Positions 17,365 through 26,057 of a stretch of 36,894 nucleotides of DNA are shown piece by piece. The stretch's first letter is position 1, and each line of letters opens with the position of its first letter. Source of the DNA: Chloroflexia bacterium (GTDB lineage Bacteria; Chloroflexota; Chloroflexia; Thermomicrobiales; UBA6265); assembly GCA_013698305.1 (NCBI GenBank), contig JACCVC010000308.1, forward strand, positions 1-36,894, written 5' to 3'. The notes below the pieces were generated by a model that made no database searches, had not been told where the DNA came from, and was given only the letters and a program-made list of their open reading frames with translations. A program made the translations under genes and the position numbers.

Positions 17365-18759
17365 GTGACGATTCGATCCTATCGCGGGAAGGCGGTGATA
17401 CTCGTGATCAATCCTCATGCTGGTTTCAGGTCAATCGAGCACGCCAGCGAATGGCTCGCGCAGCGTCGGTGGTTTGGCGACAAGGGCCGGGACATCGTCG
17501 ATATTCGCTCGCAATTCGCCGTCGAAGCGATGGTTGGTCTGTCGTCTGTTCGGCTCGAAGTTGTTGAGATCGACTTCGCCACAGGGGAGCCGTCACGATA
17601 CTTCCTGGTGCGCGACCCCGACGATTCTGACACCGATCATATCGAAGACGACGACGTCCGAGCGTGGCTACTTCGTGGATTTGCAGAAGACCGGGCCCTG
17701 CCCCACCCAACGGGCGAGCTACGCTGGTCGACGCATGACGAACTTGCGACGCAAGTGGGGGACATCGCAACATCCTCGCGAGTCTTCCGTGGGGAGCAGA
17801 GCAATACGTCTGTTGTGTACGCAGACACGGTGATGCTGAAGCTGTTCCGCAAGGTGGAGCCGGGGCAGAACCCGGAAGTCGAGATCGGCCACTACCTGAC
17901 TCAGAACTCCAATTTCCGAGCCTTCCCACGGCTCCTGGGATCAATCGATTTGATTTCCGGTGGAGGCGTCACAACGGTTGTAGCTATGCAGCAGTTTGTG
18001 CTGAGCAAGGGCGATGCGTGGTCGTGGTTGCTGGCAGGGCTGGACGAAAGTGTCTTCGCCAGCCAGTCGGTCGATGAGATGGGCAAACTCGGGCGACGGA
18101 CAGCCGAGTTGCACGCAGCGCTCGCAACTGGCACGGAGGCGGCATTCGCCCCAAACCGGATCATTCACAGCCATGCGGCGGTGCTGTATCAGGAAGCGCT
18201 CGTTGAATTGAACGACACCATCGCCCGACTCGATGCTCACGGCATTCCGGATGTGGAGTGTCTCGGAGCTTCGTTGAGATCGGCTCTGGAGGATCTCCTC
18301 CTGCTGGAAGGGACATGGCGAATTCGGATACATGGTGACTATCACCTGGGTCAGGTACTGCGAACCGAGGCAGACGACTTTGCCATTCTTGACTTCGAAG
18401 GGGAACCTTCCCGGCCACTCAACGAGCGCCGGGCTACGGCGTCACCGCTTCGCGATGTAGCCGGGATGCTCCGGTCGTTCGACTACGCCGCGGAGTCGGC
18501 GAGGAGACAGCATCAGGATGTACTTTTTGAGCAATGGAGAGCGTTGGCCCGGCGGCGGTTTGTGGAGGAGTACACTACCACCGTGCAAGCATCGCGTCTT
18601 CTCACCGACGGGATGGACGTCGAACGCAGACGTAGGCTCACAGCTGCGTTCGAAGTGTACAAGGCGCTGTATGAAGTCCGCTACGAGCTGGGCAACCGGC
18701 CGGAATGGCTCGACATACCGCTTGATGGCCTCCGACGGATAGCAAACGCAGTGCCCTGA
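17365..18759 (+). CDS. mak: Maltokinase (Mak/Pep2)
   Basis: 464 residues from GTG 17365, 5 nt after treS. That start has no clear ribosome binding site; GTG 17404 (GGAAGG about 11 nt upstream) or GTG 17395 is equally plausible and would remove about 10-13 residues before the family start WLAQRRWFGDKGR. ATP-dependent phosphorylation of maltose to maltose-1-phosphate, the GlgE substrate. Aminoglycoside-phosphotransferase-like fold: RGEQSNTSVVYADTVMLKLFR (nucleotide loop and lysine), catalytic loop RIHGDYHLGQ with D325 and Q330, metal-binding ILDFEGEP with D343. The HGDYHLGQ and DFEGEP signatures separate it from other kinases of the fold. Acts with TreS, which forms a complex with Pep2 in mycobacteria. 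Confidence 0.93.
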   Translation: MTIRSYRGKAVILVINPHAGFRSIEHASEWLAQRRWFGDKGRDIVDIRSQFAVEAMVGLSSVRLEVVEIDFATGEPSRYFLVRDPDDSDTDHIEDDDVRAWLLRGFAEDRALPHPTGELRWSTHDELATQVGDIATSSRVFRGEQSNTSVVYADTVMLKLFRKVEPGQNPEVEIGHYLTQNSNFRAFPRLLGSIDLISGGGVTTVVAMQQFVLSKGDAWSWLLAGLDESVFASQSVDEMGKLGRRTAELHAALATGTEAAFAPNRIIHSHAAVLYQEALVELNDTIARLDAHGIPDVECLGASLRSALEDLLLLEGTWRIRIHGDYHLGQVLRTEADDFAILDFEGEPSRPLNERRATASPLRDVAGMLRSFDYAAESARRQHQDVLFEQWRALARRRFVEEYTTTVQASRLLTDGMDVERRRRLTAAFEVYKALYEVRYELGNRPEWLDIPLDGLRRIANAVP

Positions 18760-18795
18760 CCTTGCGATCGCGCCGCACGTGATTGAGATTGGCCC

Positions 18796-19650
18796 ATGAT
18801 CGAGAGCATTGTCCTTGACATCCTGCTGATGCTCATTGTGTTCCTGATGATGGCGATTGGCGCATACCGTGGTGGCATGCGAGAAGCGTTTTCGGCGGGC
18901 GGCCTTCTTCTCGGTGTGCTGGTGGCGACGGAATGGCTGGAACCCTGGGGCCGATGGCTCGCCCGGAATACGAGCCTGTCAGATGGCGGCGCGAGATTCC
19001 TGGCGGCAGTGGTGACCATGACGCTCTTTACCGTCGTTGTTGGATATGCCGTGGGTTCGGCTTTCAATTATCATCCCGGCCCAGGCGGCCGGCTGTTCGG
19101 TACTGTGCTCGCTGGCGGCGCGGGGCTTGTGGCGATGTCTTACGTCCTGACCTGGCTGCGTGTTTACCTCTTTGATGATGACGAGCCTGAGGTGATCGGG
19201 AACACGTTCCTCGCACGATTTCTGGATGGAGATGCCGGGTTGGTGCTGTTGGTGGTCAGTGGCGCGACTATCGTGGCTGCGATCCTGGGGTCCATCGTCC
19301 GCGAGCGCGACAGCGATTCGGTGTCGGATCCGGGCACATCATCGGTTGTCCCGGCGCCAACGCGACAGTCGTACCGAGAGCGGCGCGCAGACTTTCCGGA
19401 AAAGGTCGAGCCGATGGCCGAAATGGCGTCGCATCGCACTGCTCCAGTCCGGGTTCGAGAATCTCAGCAGTGGCAAGACACGTCCGGGACGATTCCGGCT
19501 CGAAACGACCGGTCGTGGTCGAACACGTGGCCGAGTGACTCGCCAGGCCTCAAGCCAGACGACAGCAAGTCCAGGCCGACGGGCGACGTCAGGCGGGCCA
19601 GAGAACGCCACCGACGCGATGGAGAGGGCACACCGGAGACAGGAAGTTGA
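18796..19650 (+). CDS. CvpA-family membrane protein
   Basis: 284 residues; ATG 18796, no strong ribosome binding site. The N-terminal two thirds resembles CvpA/colicin V production proteins: IVLDILLMLIVFLMMAIGAYRGGMREAFSAGG (the YRGGxREA turn is typical), then about four further hydrophobic helices up to residue 170. The C-terminal 110 residues are hydrophilic, rich in R, S, D and P, and look disordered. CvpA proteins are envelope proteins of unclear molecular function. It lies 36 nt after mak on the same strand and may be read through from that operon; it converges with the Tat-exported protein gene 35 nt beyond its stop, where I see no terminator. Confidence 0.75.
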   Translation: MIESIVLDILLMLIVFLMMAIGAYRGGMREAFSAGGLLLGVLVATEWLEPWGRWLARNTSLSDGGARFLAAVVTMTLFTVVVGYAVGSAFNYHPGPGGRLFGTVLAGGAGLVAMSYVLTWLRVYLFDDDEPEVIGNTFLARFLDGDAGLVLLVVSGATIVAAILGSIVRERDSDSVSDPGTSSVVPAPTRQSYRERRADFPEKVEPMAEMASHRTAPVRVRESQQWQDTSGTIPARNDRSWSNTWPSDSPGLKPDDSKSRPTGDVRRARERHRRDGEGTPETGS

Positions 19651-19685
19651 CGCCGGAGCCGTATTTCTCGCGACCGGACAATCTG

Positions 19686-20474
19686 TCAACCATGGTTGGG
19701 CAGGATTATGGAATTGGGTCGAAGGTGAATCTGGATCGGATAATTTCGATACAACCTCACGAGGTGGAACGGCAGTGAGTGAAGGACGGGTGCGGCGAGA
19801 GATTCCAGGGAGTCTTCTGGTATCGCGACTGTCTGCACGCCGTTCGCCTCCGACACACGTGATTGCGAGTCACCGGTGATCGACAAAGTCACGCTGGTGT
19901 CGGATGGATGTCCAACCGCCATCAGCGCATCCCACGAATCGCTGTAGATGCAGGAGGCGGATCCGTAGCGCACCGAAAGGCGCCAGGGCCTGGAGGCCGG
20001 TGTTGTCACCGAGCGCCACGCCCCGATTGGCTGTCCGATAGCCGAGATCTGCAGGTCGCCGATTTCCAACGCCTGATAGTCCAACGGTGTTGTGAATGGA
20101 CGCTGTTTGTCCGGCAACGCAAACACCGCCGATACGTTCCAGCGAGCGACGAAATCGGCAGACATCGCGCGCAGGACACCGTCTGATGCCAGCACCACAT
20201 CAAGTCGTTGCCGGAGAAAGCCAGCGACGCCTTCCGCGGCCTCTGAAATCGGTTGATCGCCGTCGCCATCCAGCAGGAGCACGCGGGCGGACTGGTGCTC
20301 GATGAGCATGGCAAAGAGGCCCGTTGATCGGTAGATGGTCAAGATCGGATGATCGGAACCGAGCTCGGAAGCAAGAAGGCTCGCTCCCACTCCAGAGCCG
20401 AGCATGGCGCCAATTCCGCTTGACGCCAGAAATTGCCTACGGCTGACAACGGAGAGGTTTCGCGCCGCCGTCAT
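19686..20474 (-). CDS. Tat-exported hypothetical protein
   Basis: 262 residues. ATG 20474 overlaps the ispE stop in ATGA, so translational coupling fixes the start. The N-terminus carries a twin-arginine signal: SRRQFLASSGIGAMLGSGVGAS (R-R-Q-F-L), predicted to export a folded product. The remainder (TIYRSTGLFAMLIEHQSARVLLLDGDGDQPISEAAEGVAGFLRQRLDVVLASDG...) loosely recalls the layout of metallo-beta-lactamase-like ComEC C-terminal domains, but the HxHxDH metal motif is absent, so any such fold would be non-catalytic. No family recognised with confidence. It is the last gene of the selD-rsmA-ispE run. Confidence 0.75.
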   Translation of the reverse strand: MTAARNLSVVSRRQFLASSGIGAMLGSGVGASLLASELGSDHPILTIYRSTGLFAMLIEHQSARVLLLDGDGDQPISEAAEGVAGFLRQRLDVVLASDGVLRAMSADFVARWNVSAVFALPDKQRPFTTPLDYQALEIGDLQISAIGQPIGAWRSVTTPASRPWRLSVRYGSASCIYSDSWDALMAVGHPSDTSVTLSITGDSQSRVSEANGVQTVAIPEDSLESLAAPVLHSLPFHLVRLYRNYPIQIHLRPNSIILPNHG

Positions 20475-21367
20475 CGTGCCGGTGGTTCCGTTGCTGGCAC
20501 TGCACATTTCGGTACATAGCCGAGTCGGGACGTATACACAAGGGATGTCGGTATCTGGATTCTGACGCGGCGAGCGAGCTCGATGGCTTCACCCGTGGAT
20601 TGGCAGAGCGCATACATCGTCGGCCCGGCTCCAGTGACGTTGACCGTTGGGAACCCGAGTCCTTCGAGCTCGTCGCGCATGGAGGCGAGCTCTGGGAAAT
20701 GTGAGTAGAGGGCGTTGGCAAACACATTGGGTGGCACGTCGCCAGGGTCTGGAAAGGCAACTGCAAATGATTCGACGTCGTTCCCTGACGACCACCACTC
20801 GGGCTTGATCGCAGCATACATCGTCGCGGTCTTGCTTGGGATGATCAGGTGAGGCGTGACCGTGACCGCCCATGTCTCGTTCATGGGTGCAGGGAGAGCC
20901 GTCAGGATTTCACCACGACCGCGAGCGAGAGAAAAACCGGCGCCCAGAAAGAATGTCACATCACTGCCTAGGCCCGCCGCCAGGCGCATGAGGATTGCCT
21001 CTGGCGCCAAATGTTGATTCGCGAAATGCATCAAGGTAGCGGCGGCATCACTGCTGGCGCCACCGAGGCCTGCCGCGATCGGGATGCGCTTTTGCACCTC
21101 GACAATTTGGGGAGGGATGTGGAATCCGGTGTCACGCAATGCCTTCAATGCCGACAGGATGAGATTCGGGCCGGGCGGAACATTGCCGACTTCTGAGTCA
21201 ATGTGGAGTTCGTCTTCGGCTCCTGACCCAGGCTCGAACGAGATGGTGTCTCGCAGCGAGATCGTCGCCAGCACCGACCGGATCTCGTGGAAGCCGTCGT
21301 CTCGCCGCCTGAGGATTTCCAATCCGAGATTGATCTTGGCCGGTGCGTCTATCCAGGATTTGCTCAC
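20471..21367 (-). CDS. ispE: 4-diphosphocytidyl-2-C-methyl-D-erythritol kinase IspE
   Basis: 298 residues. GTG 21367 overlaps the rsmA stop in GTGA. GHMP kinase of the non-mevalonate isoprenoid (MEP) pathway: phosphorylates CDP-methylerythritol at the 2-hydroxyl using ATP. Motif 1 APAKINLGLEILRRRDDGFHEI (K and D of the catalytic pair), ATP-binding motif 2 IAAGLGGASSDAAATL, motif 3 VTGAGPTMYAL are all intact. The order rsmA-ispE is widely conserved in bacteria and supports both calls. A Tat-exported protein gene is coupled to its 3' end by ATGA. Confidence 0.96.
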   Translation of the reverse strand: MSKSWIDAPAKINLGLEILRRRDDGFHEIRSVLATISLRDTISFEPGSGAEDELHIDSEVGNVPPGPNLILSALKALRDTGFHIPPQIVEVQKRIPIAAGLGGASSDAAATLMHFANQHLAPEAILMRLAAGLGSDVTFFLGAGFSLARGRGEILTALPAPMNETWAVTVTPHLIIPSKTATMYAAIKPEWWSSGNDVESFAVAFPDPGDVPPNVFANALYSHFPELASMRDELEGLGFPTVNVTGAGPTMYALCQSTGEAIELARRVRIQIPTSLVYTSRLGYVPKCAVPATEPPAR

Positions 21368-22218
21368 GGCTGCAGCACCGTTGATTCACTCAAGGCAAGC
21401 CAGGATTCCAGCGAGATCGCCTGCGGTCGCGCCGCCGGATCGATTCCAAGGTGATCGAGTTCGTCGGCGACGGTAGGCTTGTCCAGGGAAAGCCCCCTGG
21501 AGAGCGAATTGAGCAAGGTCTTTCGCCGCTGCTGAAAGGCGATGGTCGCCATGGTGAACAGTCGGGACCTTGCTTCGGAATCGACGAGAGGAGTCTCACG
21601 CACGTTGAGTTGAATGACACTCGATGTGACCTTCGGCGGAGGATAGAAAGCGTCTTTTGGGACGTCGAAAAGCAGCGTCGGGGTAGCATAGAGGCGGGTT
21701 GCGAGCGTCAGCAGGGACAAGTCGCCGGTGCCTGCCGCCATTCGCGCCGCGACTTCCTTCTGCACCATGATGGTGAGCCGCCGTGGTGGATGCGGGGATT
21801 CGAGGAAGTGACGCACGATCAGTGTGGCGACGCTGTAGGGCAGGTTCGCCACGACATCATATGTGCGTCCGTTCGTGATTGCCGACATGTCGGTAGTGGC
21901 AGCGTTTTTGTGTATGACTGTGTAGTTGTCGTTTTGCCGGAAATGGTCGGCGATCCTAGAAGCGATATCGTCGTCCATTTCTATGGCAATGACGTGCGCG
22001 CCCCGGTTGAGCAGTGCTTCCGAGAGGATGCCCATCCCCGGTCCAACCTCGATCACCAACTGGCCCGAAGAGATGTCCGCGGCGTCAGTGATCCGCTCAA
22101 CGATGTCGGTGTCCAGCAAAAAGTTCTGGCCCATGGATTTGGACGGGCGGACTCCCCAGGAGCGAAATCGCCGCAGCCAGTCATCCTCAGACATTCGACG
22201 CATTTCAGCATCTACCAT
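21364..22218 (-). CDS. rsmA: 16S rRNA dimethyladenosine transferase RsmA/KsgA
   Basis: 284 residues; ATG 22218 with GGAG 6 nt upstream (in-frame ATGs at 22203 and 22194 are possible). Methylates two adjacent adenosines in the 3' terminal helix of 16S rRNA using S-adenosylmethionine, a late step of small-subunit assembly. Visible: RPSKSMGQNFLLDTDIVERI (family N-terminus), SAM motif I VIEVGPGMGILSEAL, IAIEMDDD (motif II acidic residue), and catalytic motif IV NLPYSV. It follows selD with an 18-nt gap and overlaps ispE by 4 nt, so the four-gene run is probably a single transcript. Confidence 0.96.
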   Translation of the reverse strand: MVDAEMRRMSEDDWLRRFRSWGVRPSKSMGQNFLLDTDIVERITDAADISSGQLVIEVGPGMGILSEALLNRGAHVIAIEMDDDIASRIADHFRQNDNYTVIHKNAATTDMSAITNGRTYDVVANLPYSVATLIVRHFLESPHPPRRLTIMVQKEVAARMAAGTGDLSLLTLATRLYATPTLLFDVPKDAFYPPPKVTSSVIQLNVRETPLVDSEARSRLFTMATIAFQQRRKTLLNSLSRGLSLDKPTVADELDHLGIDPAARPQAISLESWLALSESTVLQP

Positions 22219-22236
22219 GGGGCGCTCCGGCCCGGA

Positions 22237-23289
22237 CTACTCGCGGACAAGCCGGACCCCTTGCCCGTCTGAGACGATGCCGATATGCCAACAGGGGAGT
22301 TCGCGATCCGAGAATGCCTTCTCGAATGCCCTCGCACCGGATTCTGGAACCGAGACCAGCAAGCCCCCGGAAGTTTGTGGGTCGAAGCCGAGGGCAACCC
22401 TCGCTGGATCGCAATCCGCGTCGATCTTGACATTGGCGTGATCGCTGAGGTAATAGTCCTGGTTCCGACCCAGCCCTCCCGCGATGACTCCATCCTCTAT
22501 GAGCTGTTCGACGCGCGGCAGGATGGGCAGCGCAGGCGCCGTAATCCGCAGTTGGACTCTGCTGCGCTGGGCGATCTCATGCGCGTGACCAAGCAGTCCG
22601 AAACCCGTAATGTCGGTCACCGCTGACACGTTGTGCTCGACGGCGGCGTTCCGAGCCGCGAGGTTCAGTTGCAGCATCCAGTCAATCGCCGGTTGCAAGG
22701 CCGGTCGGTCAATCACCGATTGCTTGGCGGCGGTGGTGAGAACGCCTGTGCCGAGAGGCTTGGTGAGATACAACTGATCGCCCACTCTGGCTCCGGCCTT
22801 GGTCCAGATTCTGTCTGGGTGAATGGTTCCCGTGACCGCGATGCCGTACTTCGGCTCGTCATCGGTGACAGTGTGTCCGCCGGCAATCGCTCCGCCGGCT
22901 TCCTGCATCTTGTCGGACCCGCCTCGAAAAATCTCGGCCAGAATCGACATGTCGAGATAGTCGGGGAATGCGGCTATGTTGAGCCCCATCATCACCGTGC
23001 CGCCCATCGCGAACACATCGCTCATGCTGTTGGCCGCGGCAATCGCCCCGAACTCGTAAGGGTCATCGACAACCGGCGCGAAGAAGTCGACCGTCTGGAT
23101 AATCGCCCGCTCGTCATCAAGGCGCAGCACCGCCGCATCGTCGGACGTTTGCAAACCGACGATAATGTCAGGGTGAGATATGGCAGTGAGTGGCCGCAGA
23201 ACCTGCGCCAGCGCTCCGGGGGCGAGCTTGGAAGCTCAGCCGGCGCAGCGAGCGAGCGAGGTTAGCCGGATCTGTTCGCGATCGTGCAT
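22237..23289 (-). CDS. selD: Selenide, water dikinase SelD with in-frame UGA (Sec18)
   Basis: 350 codons from ATG 23289 (AGGA 5 nt upstream) to 22237, reading through TGA at 23236-23238 as codon 18. A standard reading stops there and leaves a 305-residue frame from TTG 23154 that lacks the catalytic loop. Upstream of the TGA the frame encodes IRLTSLARCAG, then TGA, then ASKLAPGALAQVLRPL: this is the SelD active-site segment (E. coli IRLTQYSHGAGCGCK), with TGA exactly at the catalytic Cys17 position and the essential Lys three residues later (K21). The rest has normal SelD blocks: TSDDAAVLRLDD, QTVDFFAPVVDDPYEFGAIAAANSMSDVFAMGG, GGHTVTDDEPKYGIAVTG and TGFGLLGHAHE. SelD makes selenophosphate from selenide and ATP, the donor for selenocysteine synthesis; several bacterial SelDs are themselves selenoproteins. 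Confidence 0.93.
23191..23210 (-). promoter_or_regulatory. Bacterial SECIS element in selD
   Basis: On the minus strand TGGCGCAGGTTCTGCGGCCA folds as UGGC-GCAG, loop GUU, CUGC-GCCA with one bulged G: 8 bp. The apical part GCAGGUUCUGC is nearly identical to GCAGGUCUGC of the E. coli fdhF SECIS, including the loop guanines contacted by SelB. The loop begins about 33 nt after the UGA, inside but near the far end of the usual 16-37 nt range. Folding was done by eye. Confidence 0.75.
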
Positions 23290-23412
23290 GGTATTCCTGC
23301 CGTGATTGCTTGTCGTGCCAAGAGGTCCGTTTGACCATGGCATGATTGTACCCGGCAGGCGATCTCGTGACGCCTGGGTGTTTCAGAATTCGTGTAGTGG
23401 AGGCATCACCTG

Positions 23413-23787
23413 ATGCAATATCAGAGACCTGACCAGAGCCGCGCCGCGAACGTCACCTATCATCTGGCGCCAACCGTGGCATGGGATGCTCGCGGAACCG
23501 GAGCGGAATACGTTCCAGAGGCATTCGACGACGATGGCTTCATCCACTGTACCAATGGCCTCGAACCGCTGCTGGAAGTCGCCAATCTCTTCTACCAGGC
23601 TGACGAACGCGACTATGAGGTGCTGGTGCTGGATGTAACGCGCATCACTTCAGAGGTTCGATACGACGATCCTGATCAGAAGTTTCCGCATATCTACGGT
23701 CCTCTCAACACATCCGCCGTCTTTGGTCGGCTCACGGCACAGCGCGATAGCGATGGCACATTTCTGGGTTTTGCCCAGGGTGTGTAG
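23413..23787 (+). CDS. DUF952 family protein
   Basis: 124 residues; ATG 23413 with GGAGG 9 nt upstream. Matches the DUF952 pattern: VTYHLAPTVAWDARGTGAEYVPEAFDDDGFIHCTNGLEPLLEVANLFYQ, then LVLDVTRITSEVRYD and FPHIYGPLNTSAVFGRL. The conserved GFIHC(T/S) and FPHIYGPLN blocks identify it. The family is small and cytosolic, related in fold to ADP-ribosyltransferase-like proteins, with no assigned reaction. It is divergent from selD and followed after 38 nt by the MMPL transporter, possibly in one transcript. Confidence 0.88.
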   Translation: MQYQRPDQSRAANVTYHLAPTVAWDARGTGAEYVPEAFDDDGFIHCTNGLEPLLEVANLFYQADERDYEVLVLDVTRITSEVRYDDPDQKFPHIYGPLNTSAVFGRLTAQRDSDGTFLGFAQGV

Positions 23788-23825
23788 GCGCGTTCGTTTC
23801 TCCGCTGCGTGGATAGAGCGACACG

Positions 23826-26057
23826 GTGTTTGAGTGGATTGCACGTTTTTCACTCGCGCATAGCAGGCTGATGATCGGTATCTGGCTCGTGCTGGCGCTG
23901 ATGTCGGTTCCGTTTGCGTTGAATGCTGACGATCCGCTCAAGGTCGGCGGGTTCACATCAGCGGACACCGAGTCGAGCATGGTGCGCGAGGTGATTGAGA
24001 ACGATCTCGACTACAGCCCGTCGTCGATGATCGTGGTGTATGAGAGCGACACGTTGGACGCTCGCGAACCCTTGTTCCAGGAGCAGGTCGACAGCTCATT
24101 GTCCCAGGTTGGCGAACTCGGCTTTGTCGAGGATGTCGTCACACCGTCGATCGATTCGTCCCTGATTTCGTCATCGGGTGAGATTGCCTACGCGATCATC
24201 GGGCTTGATCTTCCCCCCGAGGAGGCGCAGCGCGATGTGCCCGAGTTCGAGCGTAGCCTCGTCGATCAGCCTGACATATCGTTCCTCGTTGCGGGTGCCC
24301 CCGCCTTTTACGCCGATATAGAAACCGCGAGTCAGCGAGACCTTCAGCGAGCAGAGCTGATCGCCTTGCCGATCGCGTTGATCGCCCTTCTCGTTGTATT
24401 TGGCACGGTCGTGTCGGCGGCGATTCCGCTGATCACAGGAGGGGCGGGCGTCGTGGTGATCCTGGGGGCAGTGTATTGGCTGGCCAATGTCACCGATCTC
24501 AGCATCTTCGTGCTGAACCTCGCGACCATGCTTGGCCTCGGACTGGCGGTCGACTACGCCTTGTTCGTCACCAGCAGGTATCGAGAAGAGCTTCGACGCA
24601 ACGGCAACGATGTTGAAGCGGCGGTGATAACGTCGATCACCACGGCTGGGCGAGCGGTCTTCTTTTCCGGCATGACCGTGTTGATCGGCCTTTCAGGTCT
24701 CATCTTGTTCCCGCTGATGTTCCTGCAATCGGTTGGATTCGCCGGAGTGGTCGTCGTGGCGATCTCGACCCTGACCTCCCTGACGCTGCTTCCCGCGATT
24801 CTGGCGATCACCGGCACGCAGGTCGAGTCACTGTCGATCGGCCGTCTTGGCGGCCTCGCCGTGGGCTCGACCGGTGGCGATGGCAGCTGGTACCGGTTTG
24901 CCATAGGCGTGATGAAGCGGCCCGTGGTCGTCGCGCTTGTCACGGTTTCAGTCCTGGTGGCTCTTGGCCTTCCGTTTCGCGATGCCAACATTTCCTCACC
25001 GGACGCGACGATTCTCCCTCAGGATCTTCCGAGCAGGCAGGGATTTGATCTGCTCAGCGGCGAGTTCTCTGGCGGCGAAATTTCACCGTTCGTGATCGCT
25101 CTGCAATTCGGCGAGGATGCGTCGCGAGGGGAGCGCCTCGCGATCGCCAGCCACGTTGAATCGCTGGCTCGAACTGACCCAAGAATCGAACGGGTGCAGG
25201 GCCCGACCGCATTTGCTGACGGGCTGTCTGACGTGGCGCCAACGGTGAGGTTCCAAAGTCGCCTCCTGCTCGAACGGCTCGGTGTGAACACGCAGTTGGA
25301 TCGGCTTTGGACCGGGGACGAAGCGGTGATTTTGGCGTTCCCAGTTGCTCCCGCCAATCAACCCGAGAACAAGGAGCTGCTCGCCTCACTTCGCTCCATC
25401 CCGGACACCGATGAGGCGAGCGTGCTGGTGGGAGGTGGCACCGCCGAGATCGCCGATGTCGTGGACGTGATCTACGACCGCTTCCCGGTCGCGGCAGGCA
25501 TGGTGGTCGTAACGACCTACCTGATTCTCCTGGTCCTGTTTCGATCCGTGCTGCTGCCTTTGAAGGCAATCGTCCTCAACGTGATGTCGATCCTGGCATC
25601 GTATGGGGCGCTGGTATGGATCTTCCAGGAAGGAAACCTCTCGAAGTTTCTGGGATTCACGCCGCAGGGATTCGTCGAGGCGTCGTTGCCGGTGATCATG
25701 TTCTGTGTGTTGTTCGGACTGTCGATGGACTATGAAGTGTTCCTGCTGTCGCGAATCCGGGAAGAGTGGGAGCGAACCGAAGACAACCGCGAGAGCGTCG
25801 CCCACGGGCTTGAGCGGAGTGGGCGGATCATCACCAGCGCCGCGCTGATCGTGATCGTCGTCACGGGCTCGTTCGTCACCGCGGATGTGGTACTCGTGAA
25901 GGCGCTTGGCCTGGGGATTGCGATAGCGGTGTTTGTGGATGCCACGATCGTTCGAGGACTGCTGGTGCCGGCGAGCATGGAACTCTTGGGCGCCAGGAAC
26001 TGGTGGCTACCGACGTGGCTGGGGCGTATGCTGCCGAGGGTATCGGTGAGGGAATAG
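23826..26057 (+). CDS. MMPL/RND-superfamily transporter
   Basis: 743 residues from GTG 23826 (weak ribosome binding site). Two repeats of the RND fold: one N-terminal membrane helix (about 14-34), an external domain (about 35-180), helices 2-6, a second external domain (about 395-555), then helices 8-12. MMPL signature acidic residues in helix 4 and helix 10: GLAVDYALFVTSRYREEL and GLSMDYEVFLLSRIREEWE. Each is followed by the conserved loop 'A...T...GR...SA/SG' (ITSITTAGRAVFFSGMTV; LERSGRIITSAALIVI). Such proteins export lipids, hopanoids or drugs using proton motive force. Substrate unknown. No adjacent TetR-type regulator. Confidence 0.93.
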   Translation: MFEWIARFSLAHSRLMIGIWLVLALMSVPFALNADDPLKVGGFTSADTESSMVREVIENDLDYSPSSMIVVYESDTLDAREPLFQEQVDSSLSQVGELGFVEDVVTPSIDSSLISSSGEIAYAIIGLDLPPEEAQRDVPEFERSLVDQPDISFLVAGAPAFYADIETASQRDLQRAELIALPIALIALLVVFGTVVSAAIPLITGGAGVVVILGAVYWLANVTDLSIFVLNLATMLGLGLAVDYALFVTSRYREELRRNGNDVEAAVITSITTAGRAVFFSGMTVLIGLSGLILFPLMFLQSVGFAGVVVVAISTLTSLTLLPAILAITGTQVESLSIGRLGGLAVGSTGGDGSWYRFAIGVMKRPVVVALVTVSVLVALGLPFRDANISSPDATILPQDLPSRQGFDLLSGEFSGGEISPFVIALQFGEDASRGERLAIASHVESLARTDPRIERVQGPTAFADGLSDVAPTVRFQSRLLLERLGVNTQLDRLWTGDEAVILAFPVAPANQPENKELLASLRSIPDTDEASVLVGGGTAEIADVVDVIYDRFPVAAGMVVVTTYLILLVLFRSVLLPLKAIVLNVMSILASYGALVWIFQEGNLSKFLGFTPQGFVEASLPVIMFCVLFGLSMDYEVFLLSRIREEWERTEDNRESVAHGLERSGRIITSAALIVIVVTGSFVTADVVLVKALGLGIAIAVFVDATIVRGLLVPASMELLGARNWWLPTWLGRMLPRVSVRE

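Noticed and set aside
22237-23154. 305-residue selD starting at TTG 23154
   Set aside because: It lacks the catalytic N-terminal loop and has no good ribosome binding site; the Sec-containing 350-codon reading from ATG 23289 explains the conserved upstream residues.
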